Translations under genes and position numbers: made by a program
The notes under the pieces: generated by a model
What the model saw: the letters and a program-made list of their open reading frames with translations, nothing else
What the model was told of the DNA's origin: nothing
Databases searched by the model: none
Assembly: GCA_937863435.1 (NCBI GenBank)
Contig: CALMES010000105.1
Location: 1-64,000, forward strand
Direction of reading: 5' to 3'
Length of the DNA: 64,000 nt
Source of the DNA: an uncultured Candidatus Peregrinibacteria bacterium
Lineage (GTDB): Bacteria > Patescibacteriota > Gracilibacteria > Peribacterales > Peribacteraceae
Shown here: piece after piece, positions 32,171 through 41,593 of the stretch
Position numbering within the stretch: the stretch's first letter is position 1
Layout: the number at the start of each line of letters is the position of its first letter

Positions 32171-35100
32171 TTAGATAAGAAATCTCTTCATGCGGCGCAA
32201 GCCGAAGGCAGACGCCAGACCGCTCATGCTCGTAAGCATCATGCTGAGCACCCCCATATCTGTTCCTGTCTGCGGCATCACGTAGCCTTCAAAGCTGATC
32301 TGCGGCAGCGGCTGGATAATCTGCTGCTGCTGTTGCTGCTGCTGGATCGGCTGCTGGTATACCGGCTGCTGGTACACGGGCTGTGCATCGTAGTTGTAGG
32401 CGTACTGAGGATAGTAGGGCGGAGCTGAATTGTACGAGTAGTTGTTGATGACAGGGCTGAACGTGTTGGTATTCGAGTTGTTATTGCTGCCGCCACCACC
32501 GCCGCCGTCCGGCGTACAGATGCCAGGCGTGCCGACCAACTCACCGTCGAGACCGTTCACCGGCCAGTTGTTGTTCGGATGCGTATCCGTGCCGTACCAG
32601 ACATCAATCTGATGATAGCCGGTTGGAACCAGCAGTTTGCCCGGATAGACAGAACGAGCAGGAATGGTGGCAAAGAATGTGCTGTACAGAGACTGTGTGC
32701 CGTTACAGGCAATGGCAAACGAAGCAAACGACGCAGGGAAAGAACAGTCCGTGTTGTTGGTAATCGTCAGCGTGTCTGTCGTTCCGTTACGGTTGATGGT
32801 AATCTGACCGGATGCGATGAACGCCTTCACCTGTTCCAGTGTCAGAGGCGACGTACAGGTTGTCGGTACGGACGAGGAAGACGAACTGGAGGAGCTGGAT
32901 ACGCTGGAGGAGCTGCTGGAAGAACAGACGGTGCCCGGGAGGATTTCCCCGTCGAGGCCGTTGACTGGCCAGTTGTTGTTCGTGTATGTCGAGTTGCCGT
33001 ACCACAGATCCAGCTGGTAAGCGCCGCAAGACGGGACATTGACGATGCCCGGATAGACGGAATGAGGGGCAACGGTTGCAAAGCGCTGGTCAAACAATAC
33101 CTGTGAGCCGCCGGTGAGAATGGAGAAAGAAGCGGATGTCACAGGGAAGGAACAGTCGGTGTTGTTGGTCACGGAGATGGAGTTGAGAGAACCGTTGCGG
33201 TTGATGATGATAGTACCCTGGGCAATGGCCACTTTTACCTGCGCGACTGTCAGCGTGCATGCCGATGGCACGGAGGAGGAGCTGGAAGAACAAGAGATCG
33301 CACTTACAGGCAAACCGTAGAGACCGTTTATATCCCACTGGTTATTCGTCGGATCGGTGTAGCCGAACCAGATGGCATGAGCACCGCCTACGCCACAAGG
33401 GATAGGAGCAAAAGTGACAATCTGACTGGTGCCTGTCTGCACCACGATTTTCTGGGTGTTAAGATAAGTGACCGGACTGGAATACACGACTGTGGTAGCC
33501 CCGAACGGGATACTGCAGCCGGTATTATTCACAATTCTGACACTACCGTCGGACTGCACCTCAAAACGCAGATCGCCGCGGGCAATTGCCGCCTTGGTCT
33601 GAGCAATGGTAAATGGCGCAAAACAATTGGTCGGTACGGACGAGGAAGACGAACTGGAGGAGCTGGATACGCTGGAGGAGCTGCTGGAAGAACAGACGGT
33701 GCCCGGGAGGATTTCCCCGTCGAGGCCGTTGACTGGCCAGTTGTTGTTCGTGTATGTCGAGTTGCCGTACCACAGATCCAGCTGGTAAGCGCCGCAAGAC
33801 GGGACATTGACGATGCCCGGATAGACGGAATGAGGGGCAACGGTTGCAAAGCGCTGGTCAAACAATACCTGTGAGCCGCCGGTGAGAATGGAGAAAGAAG
33901 CGGATGTCACAGGGAAGGAACAGTCGGTGTTGTTGGTCACGGAGATGGAGTTGAGAGAACCGTTGCGGTTGATGATGATAGTACCCTGGGCAATGGCCAC
34001 TTTTACCTGCGCGACTGTCAGCGTGCATGCCGATGGCACGGAGGAGGAGCTGGAAGACGGACAGGCAGGACGATTGTGACGATTTCCAAACAACGCGTTT
34101 ACCGCCCAGTTATTCTGCGTCACTTCGCTCTTGCCGTACCAGGCATCGAAATCGAAGGTGCCACAGGGAGGTGTCATGAGTGTGACTGCTGTTGTCGCAT
34201 GCGGTGCTGCATCAGCGAATTTGATATCTACCTGCTGCGGCTGCACCTGCGAGAAAGCGGTGAACGGGAAAGAACAGTCCGTGTTGTTGTTTACAAGCAC
34301 CTGGGTATCGTTGTCGTAGAAACCGATTGTTCCGGCAGCAACCGCTGCCTTCACCTGATCCAGCGTGAGCGTACAGGACGCAGGCGGTGTCACAGGCGCT
34401 CCGCCTTCAACGGTAACGCTGAAGTTACACTTGCCGCGGTTGTCGTCGTAGCGGGAGTCCGGATACGAACCGACCAGGGTGACCGCACCGGCCGGCGCAA
34501 ACACGCCGCCCTGCATGGCAGAGCCCCAGATGGAGTTCGTTCCGTGCACACCGCCGCCAGGAATGGCAACGACATTACCCTGCGCGTCCAAAAACTGGAA
34601 GATGAGCACCTGCTTTGGAATGGCGTTCTGTCCGTTCCCAAAACAACTGGAAGGATTCTGATACCCTGCACCTCCGCCCCAGTCGATGGTACCGGAGATG
34701 CCGGAAATCGTGATCTTGTCTCCGAATTGCATATTAGCGACGATCACCTGAGGAGCCTGCTTTGCAGCTCCAAGCCAGTGTTCCTGGAAAAACGATGTTA
34801 AGCCCTGTCCTCCGCCAAGATCCGGCTTTGGGCCTTGCTTGGAATCAACAGAGGTTGCGACAATCTGCGCGGTTGTCCGGCCGGTAATCCGGGCGGATCC
34901 CCCGGCAGCCATGGTCAACTGGGATTCGCTGACAGTCTGTACCGGACTATTGTCCGTTACTGCGGCAGGAGCGACTGCTGCCAGCTGCTGCTGGACAACG
35001 GGTGCCACCTCCACAGTCGTACGTGCGGCCTCTGGCACAGAGGATGAGACTGGCAGCAAGGTCTCGGTTGAAGACACCGAGGCGACAGGCTCAACAAACG

Positions 35101-35356
35101 GCATCAATACAGGCTGATCTGCCATTGCTGCTGCTGAGGCAGACGTGCTCTCGGAAACGACAGAAGCGTCGTTTTGCGGGGCAGCAAGTGCAAGCTGCAC
35201 TGTTTGCCCGCCTTCAACGAGCGCTACAGACGATTCGTCGGCGCGGACAGAGGGCACCAGGCTGCGGATGGCAGTGGTAACGGCACTCAGGTTCAGCGCA
35301 GCGGAGATAAAGACGGCCAGTGTGACACTCGCCAGAAGCTTTCGTGAAGTAAACAT
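32171..35356 (-). CDS. Repeat-domain surface protein with sortase-type MPQTG signal
   Basis: 1061 residues from ATG 35356. A signal peptide (FTSRKLLASVTLAVFISAAL) precedes a Ser/Val/Ala-rich region, a domain at about 185-320, then five homologous domains of about 110 residues (near 327, 441, 577, 697 and 833). Each has a Q-V/T-K-A/V-x-I-A-x-G opening, NNTDCSFP and a W-Y-G-x(6-9)-NNNWPVNGL-type ending, joined by poly-Ser linkers. A Tyr/Gln/Pro-rich tail leads to MPQTG (1027-1031), a hydrophobic helix and RRMKR, a cell-wall sorting signal. No sortase gene is in the window. Domains two and four are identical in DNA. Confidence 0.85.
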   Translation of the reverse strand: MFTSRKLLASVTLAVFISAALNLSAVTTAIRSLVPSVRADESSVALVEGGQTVQLALAAPQNDASVVSESTSASAAAMADQPVLMPFVEPVASVSSTETLLPVSSSVPEAARTTVEVAPVVQQQLAAVAPAAVTDNSPVQTVSESQLTMAAGGSARITGRTTAQIVATSVDSKQGPKPDLGGGQGLTSFFQEHWLGAAKQAPQVIVANMQFGDKITISGISGTIDWGGGAGYQNPSSCFGNGQNAIPKQVLIFQFLDAQGNVVAIPGGGVHGTNSIWGSAMQGGVFAPAGAVTLVGSYPDSRYDDNRGKCNFSVTVEGGAPVTPPASCTLTLDQVKAAVAAGTIGFYDNDTQVLVNNNTDCSFPFTAFSQVQPQQVDIKFADAAPHATTAVTLMTPPCGTFDFDAWYGKSEVTQNNWAVNALFGNRHNRPACPSSSSSSVPSACTLTVAQVKVAIAQGTIIINRNGSLNSISVTNNTDCSFPVTSASFSILTGGSQVLFDQRFATVAPHSVYPGIVNVPSCGAYQLDLWYGNSTYTNNNWPVNGLDGEILPGTVCSSSSSSSVSSSSSSSSSSVPTNCFAPFTIAQTKAAIARGDLRFEVQSDGSVRIVNNTGCSIPFGATTVVYSSPVTYLNTQKIVVQTGTSQIVTFAPIPCGVGGAHAIWFGYTDPTNNQWDINGLYGLPVSAISCSSSSSSVPSACTLTVAQVKVAIAQGTIIINRNGSLNSISVTNNTDCSFPVTSASFSILTGGSQVLFDQRFATVAPHSVYPGIVNVPSCGAYQLDLWYGNSTYTNNNWPVNGLDGEILPGTVCSSSSSSSVSSSSSSSSSSVPTTCTSPLTLEQVKAFIASGQITINRNGTTDTLTITNNTDCSFPASFASFAIACNGTQSLYSTFFATIPARSVYPGKLLVPTGYHQIDVWYGTDTHPNNNWPVNGLDGELVGTPGICTPDGGGGGGSNNNSNTNTFSPVINNYSYNSAPPYYPQYAYNYDAQPVYQQPVYQQPIQQQQQQQQIIQPLPQISFEGYVMPQTGTDMGVLSMMLTSMSGLASAFGLRRMKRFLI
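32862..34057 (-). repeat. 428-bp exact duplication within the surface protein gene
   Basis: 32862-33289 and 33630-34057 appear identical base for base, 768 bp apart, each encoding one domain plus a Ser-rich linker. The intervening domain (about 33290-33629) is diverged. This indicates a recent duplication or gene conversion. Confidence 0.85.
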
Positions 35357-35398
35357 ACGGAGGGGAGGGAAGAAAGCCTTTTTTGACAAAAGGGATCA

Positions 35399-35426
35399 AT
35401 TGTATTCATTTCAGATCATATGTCAA
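35399..35426 (-). promoter_or_regulatory. Promoter of the surface protein gene
   Basis: TTGACA (35421-35426), a 16-bp spacer and TACAAT (35399-35404) on the minus strand. The leader of about 36 nt ends in the pyrimidine tract CTTTCTTCCCTCCCCTCCGT. Confidence 0.7.
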
Positions 35427-35655
35427 GCATTCTTTTCATATGCTGCCGCTCATCTGTCTCTCTGCCATATGCCAAAAAACGCCATTTCGCCCATCCTGCC
35501 GCTCGTTTTGCCGGGCATACATCAAAAAAAGGCTTTAAAAAGCCAAAAAGAATGCAATAGCCATAAAACAATCGGAAAGGTTGCAGTTGCACGGCTATAC
35601 GACGCATTCGGTCATGCGCTCTTACCTGACTGAGCCAACCACCACTCATTGCCAT

Positions 35656-35684
35656 TTGAGCAGGGCCGTATTTCGCTCTACAAT
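35656..35684 (+). promoter_or_regulatory. Promoter of alaS
   Basis: TTGAGC (35656-35661), a 17-bp spacer and TACAAT (35679-35684). The short leader ends CCATCCCCTCTTTCTT directly before the ATG. The intergenic space of about 350 bases to the divergent surface protein also holds a GGCTT-TAAA-AAGCC hairpin at about 35533. Confidence 0.6.
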
Positions 35685-35704
35685 CACACCATCCCCTCTT
35701 TCTT

Positions 35705-37531
35705 ATGCAACCACGCACTACCGACGACATCCGCAAGGCGTACCTGGATTTTTTTGCCGGCAAGGGCCACAGCGTGATTGCCGGTGCGTCGCTCGTGCCG
35801 GATAACGATCCGACAGTGCTCTTTACAACCGCCGGTATGCACCCGCTGGTTCCCTACCTTATGGGAGAAGCTCACCCGGCCGGCAAGCGCCTGTGCGACG
35901 CACAGCTGTGTGTACGCACGCAGGACATTGATGAAGTGGGCGACAACACGCACCTGACCTGTTTCGAAATGATGGGCAACTGGAGCCTTGGCGATTACTT
36001 TAAGAAAGGAGCGATAGAAATGAGTTTCGAATTCCTCACCAAAGTACTTGGCATCCCGCTCGAGAAATTTGCCGTCACCTGTTTCGAAGGCGACAGCGAT
36101 GCCCCGCGCGACAATGAATCAGCGGATATTTGGCATTCACTCGGCGTCCCGCGTGAACGCATCGGATTCCTTCCTAAAGCCAAAAACTGGTGGGGACCGG
36201 CCGGCAAAACAGGACCCTGCGGACCGGATACCGAAATGTTCTACTGGGTCGGACCAAGCGAGCTGCCGCCTGCCGGCAGTAATCCGGCAACCGATGATCC
36301 AAACTGGATGGAAATCTGGAACGACGTGTTCATGCAATATAATAAAAAGGAAGACGGAACGTTCGAGCCGCTGGCACAGCAGAACGTAGATACCGGTATG
36401 GGACTGGAGCGTGTGGCTGCGGTCTTGCAGAAAGTGTCCAATGTCTACGAAACAGATTCGCTGAAAAAAATCCTGGCTAAAGTATTGGAACTGCGAAAAT
36501 CAACTGATGCCCTAAAAGATATCGAAGTGAAAGCTGCCAGAATTATGACAGACCACCTCAAAGCTGCCACTTTTATGATTGCCGATGGCGTGAAGCCGTC
36601 GAACGTCGACCAGGGATATGTGTTACGTCGGTTAATCCGTCGTGCGATCCGTTCTGCCCGTCAGTTAGGGCTGAATGCCGAACAAGGATTGTGTTCATTT
36701 GTGAGCAGTGAGGTGATTGCAACGTATGCATCGGCGTATCCGAAGCTGCGCCAAAAAGAAGACGAGATCCGCGCGACACTCGATACGGAAGAACAGCAAT
36801 TCTCCAAGGCATTGCACGAAGGACAGAAACAGTTCGATAAGCTCACCGAGCCCTTGCAGAAGGGACAAATTATTGATGGACAGTCGGTCTTTCATCTCTA
36901 CGATACCTACGGCTTTCCAGTCGAGCTCACCAAAGAAATGGCGACCGAAAGAGAGCTGAAGATTGATGAAGCCGGTTTTGCCGCTGCTTTTGAAGCGCAT
37001 CAGAAGCTGTCTCGTGCCGGAGCAGAAAAACGTTTTGCCGGAGGGCTCGCCGACACGTCGGATGAAACGACCAAGCTGCACACGGCAACGCATTTATTGA
37101 ATCAAGCGTTGCGAACGGTTCTTGGCGATCACGTCTTCCAGAAGGGATCGAATATTACAGCCGAACGCTTGCGCTTCGACTTCTCACACCCGGACAAAAT
37201 GACACCCGAGCAGATCAAGAAGGCTGAGGAGCTCGTCAATGAAGCGATTAAAGCCGACGCACCGGTAAGCTACTCGGTCATGACCGTCGATGAGGCCAAG
37301 GCGCAGGGAGCGATTGGCGTATTTGGCGACAAGTATGGGGAGAAAGTGAAAGTCTACACCATGGGCACATTCTCCAAGGAGATTTGCGGCGGTCCGCATG
37401 TAGCACGTACCGGCATGCTAGGCAGTTTCAAGATTCAGAAAGAAGAGAGCTCCTCGTCCGGCGTCCGTAGAATTAAAGCGATTGTCTCAGGCGGACCGGC
37501 GAAGATAGAGGTGGCGGGTGAGAAAAACTGA
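35705..37531 (+). CDS. alaS: Alanyl-tRNA synthetase lacking the C-Ala domain
   Basis: 608 residues, against about 870 in most bacteria. The class II catalytic core is complete (RKAYLDFFAGKGHSV, TTAGMHPLVPYLMG, GMGLERVAAVLQ), and so are the tRNA-recognition helices. The editing domain keeps its zinc site: HTATH (459, 463) and CGGPH (561, 565). The protein ends directly after the editing domain at SGGPAKIEVAGEKN, so the C-Ala/DHHA1 domain, which normally mediates dimerisation and tRNA elbow binding, is absent. The stop is a genuine TGA with no coding continuation. Confidence 0.93.
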   Translation: MQPRTTDDIRKAYLDFFAGKGHSVIAGASLVPDNDPTVLFTTAGMHPLVPYLMGEAHPAGKRLCDAQLCVRTQDIDEVGDNTHLTCFEMMGNWSLGDYFKKGAIEMSFEFLTKVLGIPLEKFAVTCFEGDSDAPRDNESADIWHSLGVPRERIGFLPKAKNWWGPAGKTGPCGPDTEMFYWVGPSELPPAGSNPATDDPNWMEIWNDVFMQYNKKEDGTFEPLAQQNVDTGMGLERVAAVLQKVSNVYETDSLKKILAKVLELRKSTDALKDIEVKAARIMTDHLKAATFMIADGVKPSNVDQGYVLRRLIRRAIRSARQLGLNAEQGLCSFVSSEVIATYASAYPKLRQKEDEIRATLDTEEQQFSKALHEGQKQFDKLTEPLQKGQIIDGQSVFHLYDTYGFPVELTKEMATERELKIDEAGFAAAFEAHQKLSRAGAEKRFAGGLADTSDETTKLHTATHLLNQALRTVLGDHVFQKGSNITAERLRFDFSHPDKMTPEQIKKAEELVNEAIKADAPVSYSVMTVDEAKAQGAIGVFGDKYGEKVKVYTMGTFSKEICGGPHVARTGMLGSFKIQKEESSSSGVRRIKAIVSGGPAKIEVAGEKN

Positions 37532-37638
37532 TAACGAGAAGTAGTTCTGATGCCATTGCCGCTGCTGCCTGCCCCGACGACCTCGCTTGCGCATAGACAG
37601 CGACAGTGTTTCCTATTACCAAAACTCTGTCTCTTCAG

Positions 37639-37644
37639 TAGAAT
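37639..37644 (+). promoter_or_regulatory. -10 box, leaderless GTG start
   Basis: TAGAAT, eight bases before GTG 37653, with TTACCA 17 bp upstream (37616-37621). Confidence 0.5.
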
Positions 37645-37652
37645 AATTTTCC

Positions 37653-38828
37653 GTGAGACAACGCCTTGTCCTTATCGCCTGCAGCATTGGAATGCTTACC
37701 TGCACCCAAGCTGCGTTTGCCATGCAGGAACAAGTGTTCAGCCTGGCGAAAGATGAGGTGAATGCGAACTGGACAGCCTACAACGACCTGAGCGCGGCTG
37801 CCGTGGAAAACGGTGTTGCCATGACAGCCAGGGAAACCGGCGTCTTCATGGCGAACATCATGATCGAACGGCCGGCACAAGCGATGATTATCACGACTTC
37901 TTCAGACAAAGAGCAAACGGTGCACGTTGCCTGGATTGTCGGGGATAATGTGCAGCAGGGTATGTGGTACCGCACAAACGTCACGATAAAAGCAGGCGAA
38001 GGCGTGGAAACGGCCATAGCGCTCAACGCCATTCCCGAATGGAAAAACGACGCAAGCTATATCGGTATCGAACTTCCGCAGGGAACCGCGCTGACGCTGC
38101 ACAGCATCCGGCTGCTGCACGCTTCGCTGCCGGAACAGCTGCGGGAAGCATTTTTGTCGTTCTGGACGTTCGATGCCTTTCGTCCCTACAGCATCAATTT
38201 CGGCTGGGGGCCGCAGATTGCCGTCACCGCAGTGCAACGGATGACCATGTTCGATACGCTTCCGCCGCGTGCGCTGTCGGCCACGTACGTTCTGTACGTT
38301 CTGATGATTGCCCTGCTTGCGGCCTGCGTGCTTGCAGGCCGGCTTCTGCACAACATCTATAGCCGCCCGCGATTCATTGTGACAGCCAGTCTGTGCGTTA
38401 TGGTGATCGGCTGGGTTTTCATGGACGTGCGCATGGGCAGCGAATTCCTGTCATGGATGATGCGTGATATGCAGCAGTATATTGCCGCACCGGTGGAGGA
38501 ACGCACATTCCGCGACAGACACCGCTTCTACGATTTCGCCGCCTTTGTCGCGCCGCTGGTTGCCGACAGAAAGCACTACGTATTTTTCGCCGAGGTACCG
38601 TGGCCGTATGTGGGCAATATCGGCTATATCACGTATCCGTCGCTGCCATCCGATGCCATTGAACGTGATGACACGTGGGTTATCTACCGCCGTAACGATA
38701 TGAAGCTGAATGCCGCAAACGAACTCGAGTCTGACGGGAAAGTTGTTTCCGCTCCCGGCGAGGTTATCGGCCGGTTCGATGATTCTTCGTTTGTTTTCCG
38801 CCTCTCCTCTCCGCCTTTCGCACAATGA
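37653..38828 (+). CDS. Exported membrane protein, hypothetical
   Basis: 391 residues from a GTG start. A signal peptide (MRQRLVLIACSIGMLTC, then AAFA before MQEQVF) precedes an extracytoplasmic beta-rich domain at about 25-175 (carbohydrate-binding-like strands). Two helices follow (about 210-233 and 243-262) and a C-terminal domain with AEVPWPYVGNIGYITYP and TWVIYRRND. The helix and tail arrangement is like that of glycosyltransferase-associated proteins. It overlaps the next gene (GT-C-like) by 4 bp, so the two probably act together. Confidence 0.7.
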   Translation: MRQRLVLIACSIGMLTCTQAAFAMQEQVFSLAKDEVNANWTAYNDLSAAAVENGVAMTARETGVFMANIMIERPAQAMIITTSSDKEQTVHVAWIVGDNVQQGMWYRTNVTIKAGEGVETAIALNAIPEWKNDASYIGIELPQGTALTLHSIRLLHASLPEQLREAFLSFWTFDAFRPYSINFGWGPQIAVTAVQRMTMFDTLPPRALSATYVLYVLMIALLAACVLAGRLLHNIYSRPRFIVTASLCVMVIGWVFMDVRMGSEFLSWMMRDMQQYIAAPVEERTFRDRHRFYDFAAFVAPLVADRKHYVFFAEVPWPYVGNIGYITYPSLPSDAIERDDTWVIYRRNDMKLNAANELESDGKVVSAPGEVIGRFDDSSFVFRLSSPPFAQ

Positions 38829-40249
38829 CCACCCTGCTTCTGCTTGCCATTGCCATGCTGGTACCCGCCCTTCCGGGGTGGCTGGCTTTGCGGCTGTGCG
38901 AAGGACGATCACCTGTGCTGCATCGTACGGAACGGATAGTGTGGTCGATGATTCTCGGCCCCAGCCTGTGCATGCTTGTCACTACCATGGTGTTCTGGAC
39001 AGGCCTGATATCCCTCGATCTGCCGGGTTTTCTGCTGCCGTGGACTGCCGTGAGCGTCGTGCTCTTTCTTGTCGCCTGGAAATGCGGCTTGCTCCGGAAA
39101 AAACCGGAAGGACCGGTGGTGCTCCTGCATGAGTCGTGCCGCCTCAGCAGGCTGCAATGGACCGCAGTAGCCGTACTGATGGCCTGGACGGCGGTCAAAC
39201 TGGGAGCGGGCGCCTTCAATCTGGTATCCACCCCGACATACTGGGACGATTCGTTTAACAACTGGAACATGCGCGGCAAGATTTTCTTTGTGACCAAAGA
39301 TCTCCTCCCGGACTTGCACGGCGAAACAATCCAGCTCAGCTCGAGCGGGGGCACCAGTTCGTACCCTCCCAATGTGGCGCTGACCAAAGCATGGATGGCG
39401 AATCTCTATGGCACATGGAATGATCAGTTTGAAAACAGTGTGCACTTCGTGTGGTTTGCCCTGCTCATCTGCGCATTTTTCTTCACCTTGCGGCGTTTTG
39501 GCGGCACCGCACTGAGCCTGTTTGGCGTGTACCTTCTCGTGTCCATGCCGCTCATGCTGCTGCACGGCACCAATCCGTACGCCGATGTGTTCGTGGCGAT
39601 GCATCTGTTTGTCACCGTGTCATGCCTGTTGCAGATGTCGCTTGCGAATGATCATTCTTCGTTCCGGCGCTGGTGTGTTCTTTTCGGCTTGAGCGCTGCC
39701 CTTTTAACCTTTACCAAAAACGAGGGGACGGCACTGTATCTTCCCCTGTGCATGACAGCCGCACTGTGGATTGTGTGGCGCAAAATCGTTCGCGGCATGA
39801 TGACCGGACGGCAGGCGCTGACATTCGTTCTTGCGGGGGTTGCCGTCTTTACGGGCATCGCAAGCCCGTGGTTTTTGTATAAAGTGATCAACCATCTGTC
39901 TTTTGGCAACGGCAAGTATCTCTCCGATCTGTCGCTCAGTTTTCATGCCGACGCGCTGAATGCCATCGTCTTCCAGCTGACGCGTGAAGCGAATTTCCTG
40001 CTGCTGCCTTTCGTCCTTCTTGTAACCGCAATCGCCGGATGGAAGCGCCTGCTTGTTCTGCCCTACAGCATCCTTGCTTTCATCGGCATGGTGGCCGGCG
40101 CCCTGCAAATCGGCATCTTCGTCTTCACCGCTCTTGCAACCGAAGCCGTGATGCAGACAGGCCTGGCCCGCGGCATGCTGCATGTATCACCGCTGCTGCT
40201 GCTGCTCGTCATTCTTGTATGGAACGACCTGTGGAAACGCAGCGCATGA
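38825..40249 (+). CDS. GT-C-fold glycosyltransferase-like membrane protein
   Basis: 474 residues with about 11 hydrophobic helices. The first long loop carries a D-D-containing motif TYWDDSFNNWNMRGKIFF, where acidic residues near the end of helix 1 or 2 are typical of GT-C enzymes (ArnT/PMT type). Further on are SSGGTSSYPPNVALTKAWM and FTKNEGTALYLPL. It would use a polyprenyl-phosphate sugar to glycosylate an exported acceptor; donor and acceptor are unknown. It starts within the stop of the upstream exported protein. Confidence 0.75.
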   Translation: MTTLLLLAIAMLVPALPGWLALRLCEGRSPVLHRTERIVWSMILGPSLCMLVTTMVFWTGLISLDLPGFLLPWTAVSVVLFLVAWKCGLLRKKPEGPVVLLHESCRLSRLQWTAVAVLMAWTAVKLGAGAFNLVSTPTYWDDSFNNWNMRGKIFFVTKDLLPDLHGETIQLSSSGGTSSYPPNVALTKAWMANLYGTWNDQFENSVHFVWFALLICAFFFTLRRFGGTALSLFGVYLLVSMPLMLLHGTNPYADVFVAMHLFVTVSCLLQMSLANDHSSFRRWCVLFGLSAALLTFTKNEGTALYLPLCMTAALWIVWRKIVRGMMTGRQALTFVLAGVAVFTGIASPWFLYKVINHLSFGNGKYLSDLSLSFHADALNAIVFQLTREANFLLLPFVLLVTAIAGWKRLLVLPYSILAFIGMVAGALQIGIFVFTALATEAVMQTGLARGMLHVSPLLLLLVILVWNDLWKRSA

Positions 40250-40273
40250 TACGGAAACATGCGCAGGTAGCCG

Positions 40274-40942
40274 CTACATTTTCTGCTGCAGTACCGGTGC
40301 CCCCTTCAGGAGCGCCCAGATTGTCGCGTATGAAAGAAGCAGGAATACCCCGAACAGCGCCGATACGCCCATGGCCTGCGGTTCGATAATGCGCGATGCA
40401 ATGTCCATCGACAGTGACGGCAGGTTGACGACCAGATCCCAGCTGTTCCACCGCATGAATCGGCCGACGTACATGCCGAAGCCGCTGAGCATCTGTATGA
40501 CAATCACCAGCAGCCATCCTACAGCGGCACCCTTCTTGCTCTGAATCAGCCGGTGAAGATGATGCAATGACAAAAAGCCGAGTAGCAACCCGTTCCAGGC
40601 GCAGGAACCTATGAGCACCAGATCAAACCACAGCGGAATGTCCGATCGCTCACGCAGATGAATGAAATCTGTCAGAATGTACGGCGCGTTCGGATAGAAA
40701 ACCAGCCATGCAATTGCCAGAAGAACAAGAAGCCAGCGGTTCATACGCCGCTTGTGGCCTTCGACGATGATGATCGAAAGGCAAAGCGGAATCCATGCCA
40801 AACATAAATTCCACAGTAGAAAACTGAATGTCACCCAGCCCGTATACACAACCCGCACACAGATGAGCGCGCTGCAAAAGACCGTGAGTGCCGCAAGCGA
40901 CAGCAGCATGACGAGATCCCGGGAATGGAACATGCGTTTCAT
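40274..40942 (-). CDS. DUF1361 membrane protein
   Basis: 222 residues with six or seven helices and the DUF1361 signature FYPNAPYILTDFIHL followed by WFDLVLIGSCAWNGLLLG. The function of the family is unknown. The gene begins six bases after the stop of the DedA gene on the same strand, so they form an operon. It converges on the GT-C-like gene, 24 bases away, and no clear terminator is visible. Confidence 0.88.
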   Translation of the reverse strand: MKRMFHSRDLVMLLSLAALTVFCSALICVRVVYTGWVTFSFLLWNLCLAWIPLCLSIIIVEGHKRRMNRWLLVLLAIAWLVFYPNAPYILTDFIHLRERSDIPLWFDLVLIGSCAWNGLLLGFLSLHHLHRLIQSKKGAAVGWLLVIVIQMLSGFGMYVGRFMRWNSWDLVVNLPSLSMDIASRIIEPQAMGVSALFGVFLLLSYATIWALLKGAPVLQQKM

Positions 40943-40948
40943 GCAAAA

Positions 40949-41593
40949 TCAGATAGAGCTGCGCGCAAGCAAATGCTTCAGCCAGGCAAAGAAGCCAGGC
41001 AGTACGGTGACGACGATAATCGCCAGAATAACGATGCTGAAATTATGCGCAACCCAGGGCAGATTGCCGAAGAAGAAACCAGCGAAGATAAAGAGACTCA
41101 CCCACACAAGATCGCCGACGACGTTGTACAGAAGGAAAGTCATATAATCCATTTTTCCCACACCGGCGACAAACGGCGCAAAAGTCCGCATGATAGGAAT
41201 GAAGCGGGCAAAGATAATGGTTCTGGCGCCGTTTCTTTTGTAAAACTGATGTGTTTTTTCCAGATGCTCGTGATGCAGAAACCACGCGTTCCAGTGATAG
41301 GCCTTGCGGCCGATGTACGATCCGATCCAGTAGTTGACCGTATCGCCCAGAAAACCGGCAAATGCCAGCAGCACAAACAGCACGCCGACATTCAGATTAC
41401 CCTTGGCGGCAAAGGCGCCGGCGGCAAACAACAGCGAATCGCCGGGGAGAAACGGCGTGACTACCAGTCCTGTTTCACAGAAGATGATGAGAAACAGAAG
41501 GGCGTACGTCATCATTCCATACTGATCGATAATCACCCCAAGGTGCGTATCGAGATGCAGGAATGTATCAATGAACATCTGCAGAAAAGTCAT
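40949..41593 (-). CDS. DedA-family membrane protein (VTT domain)
   Basis: 214 residues from ATG 41593. The SNARE-associated/VTT domain is clear: FCETGLVVTPFLPGDSLLFA, GNLNVGVLFVLLAFAGFLGD, YWIGSYIGRKAY, FARFIPIMRTFAPFVAG and the C-terminal helices. DedA proteins scramble or transport lipids such as undecaprenyl phosphate across the membrane. The ATG sits six bases after TATCAT (41600-41605), so the mRNA is leaderless. It heads the DedA-DUF1361 operon. Confidence 0.93.
   Translation of the reverse strand: MTFLQMFIDTFLHLDTHLGVIIDQYGMMTYALLFLIIFCETGLVVTPFLPGDSLLFAAGAFAAKGNLNVGVLFVLLAFAGFLGDTVNYWIGSYIGRKAYHWNAWFLHHEHLEKTHQFYKRNGARTIIFARFIPIMRTFAPFVAGVGKMDYMTFLLYNVVGDLVWVSLFIFAGFFFGNLPWVAHNFSIVILAIIVVTVLPGFFAWLKHLLARSSI

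Noticed and set aside
32400-34100. CRISPR-like or tandem repeat array
   Set aside because: The repeats are 428-bp coding domains and poly-Ser linkers within one gene, without spacers.
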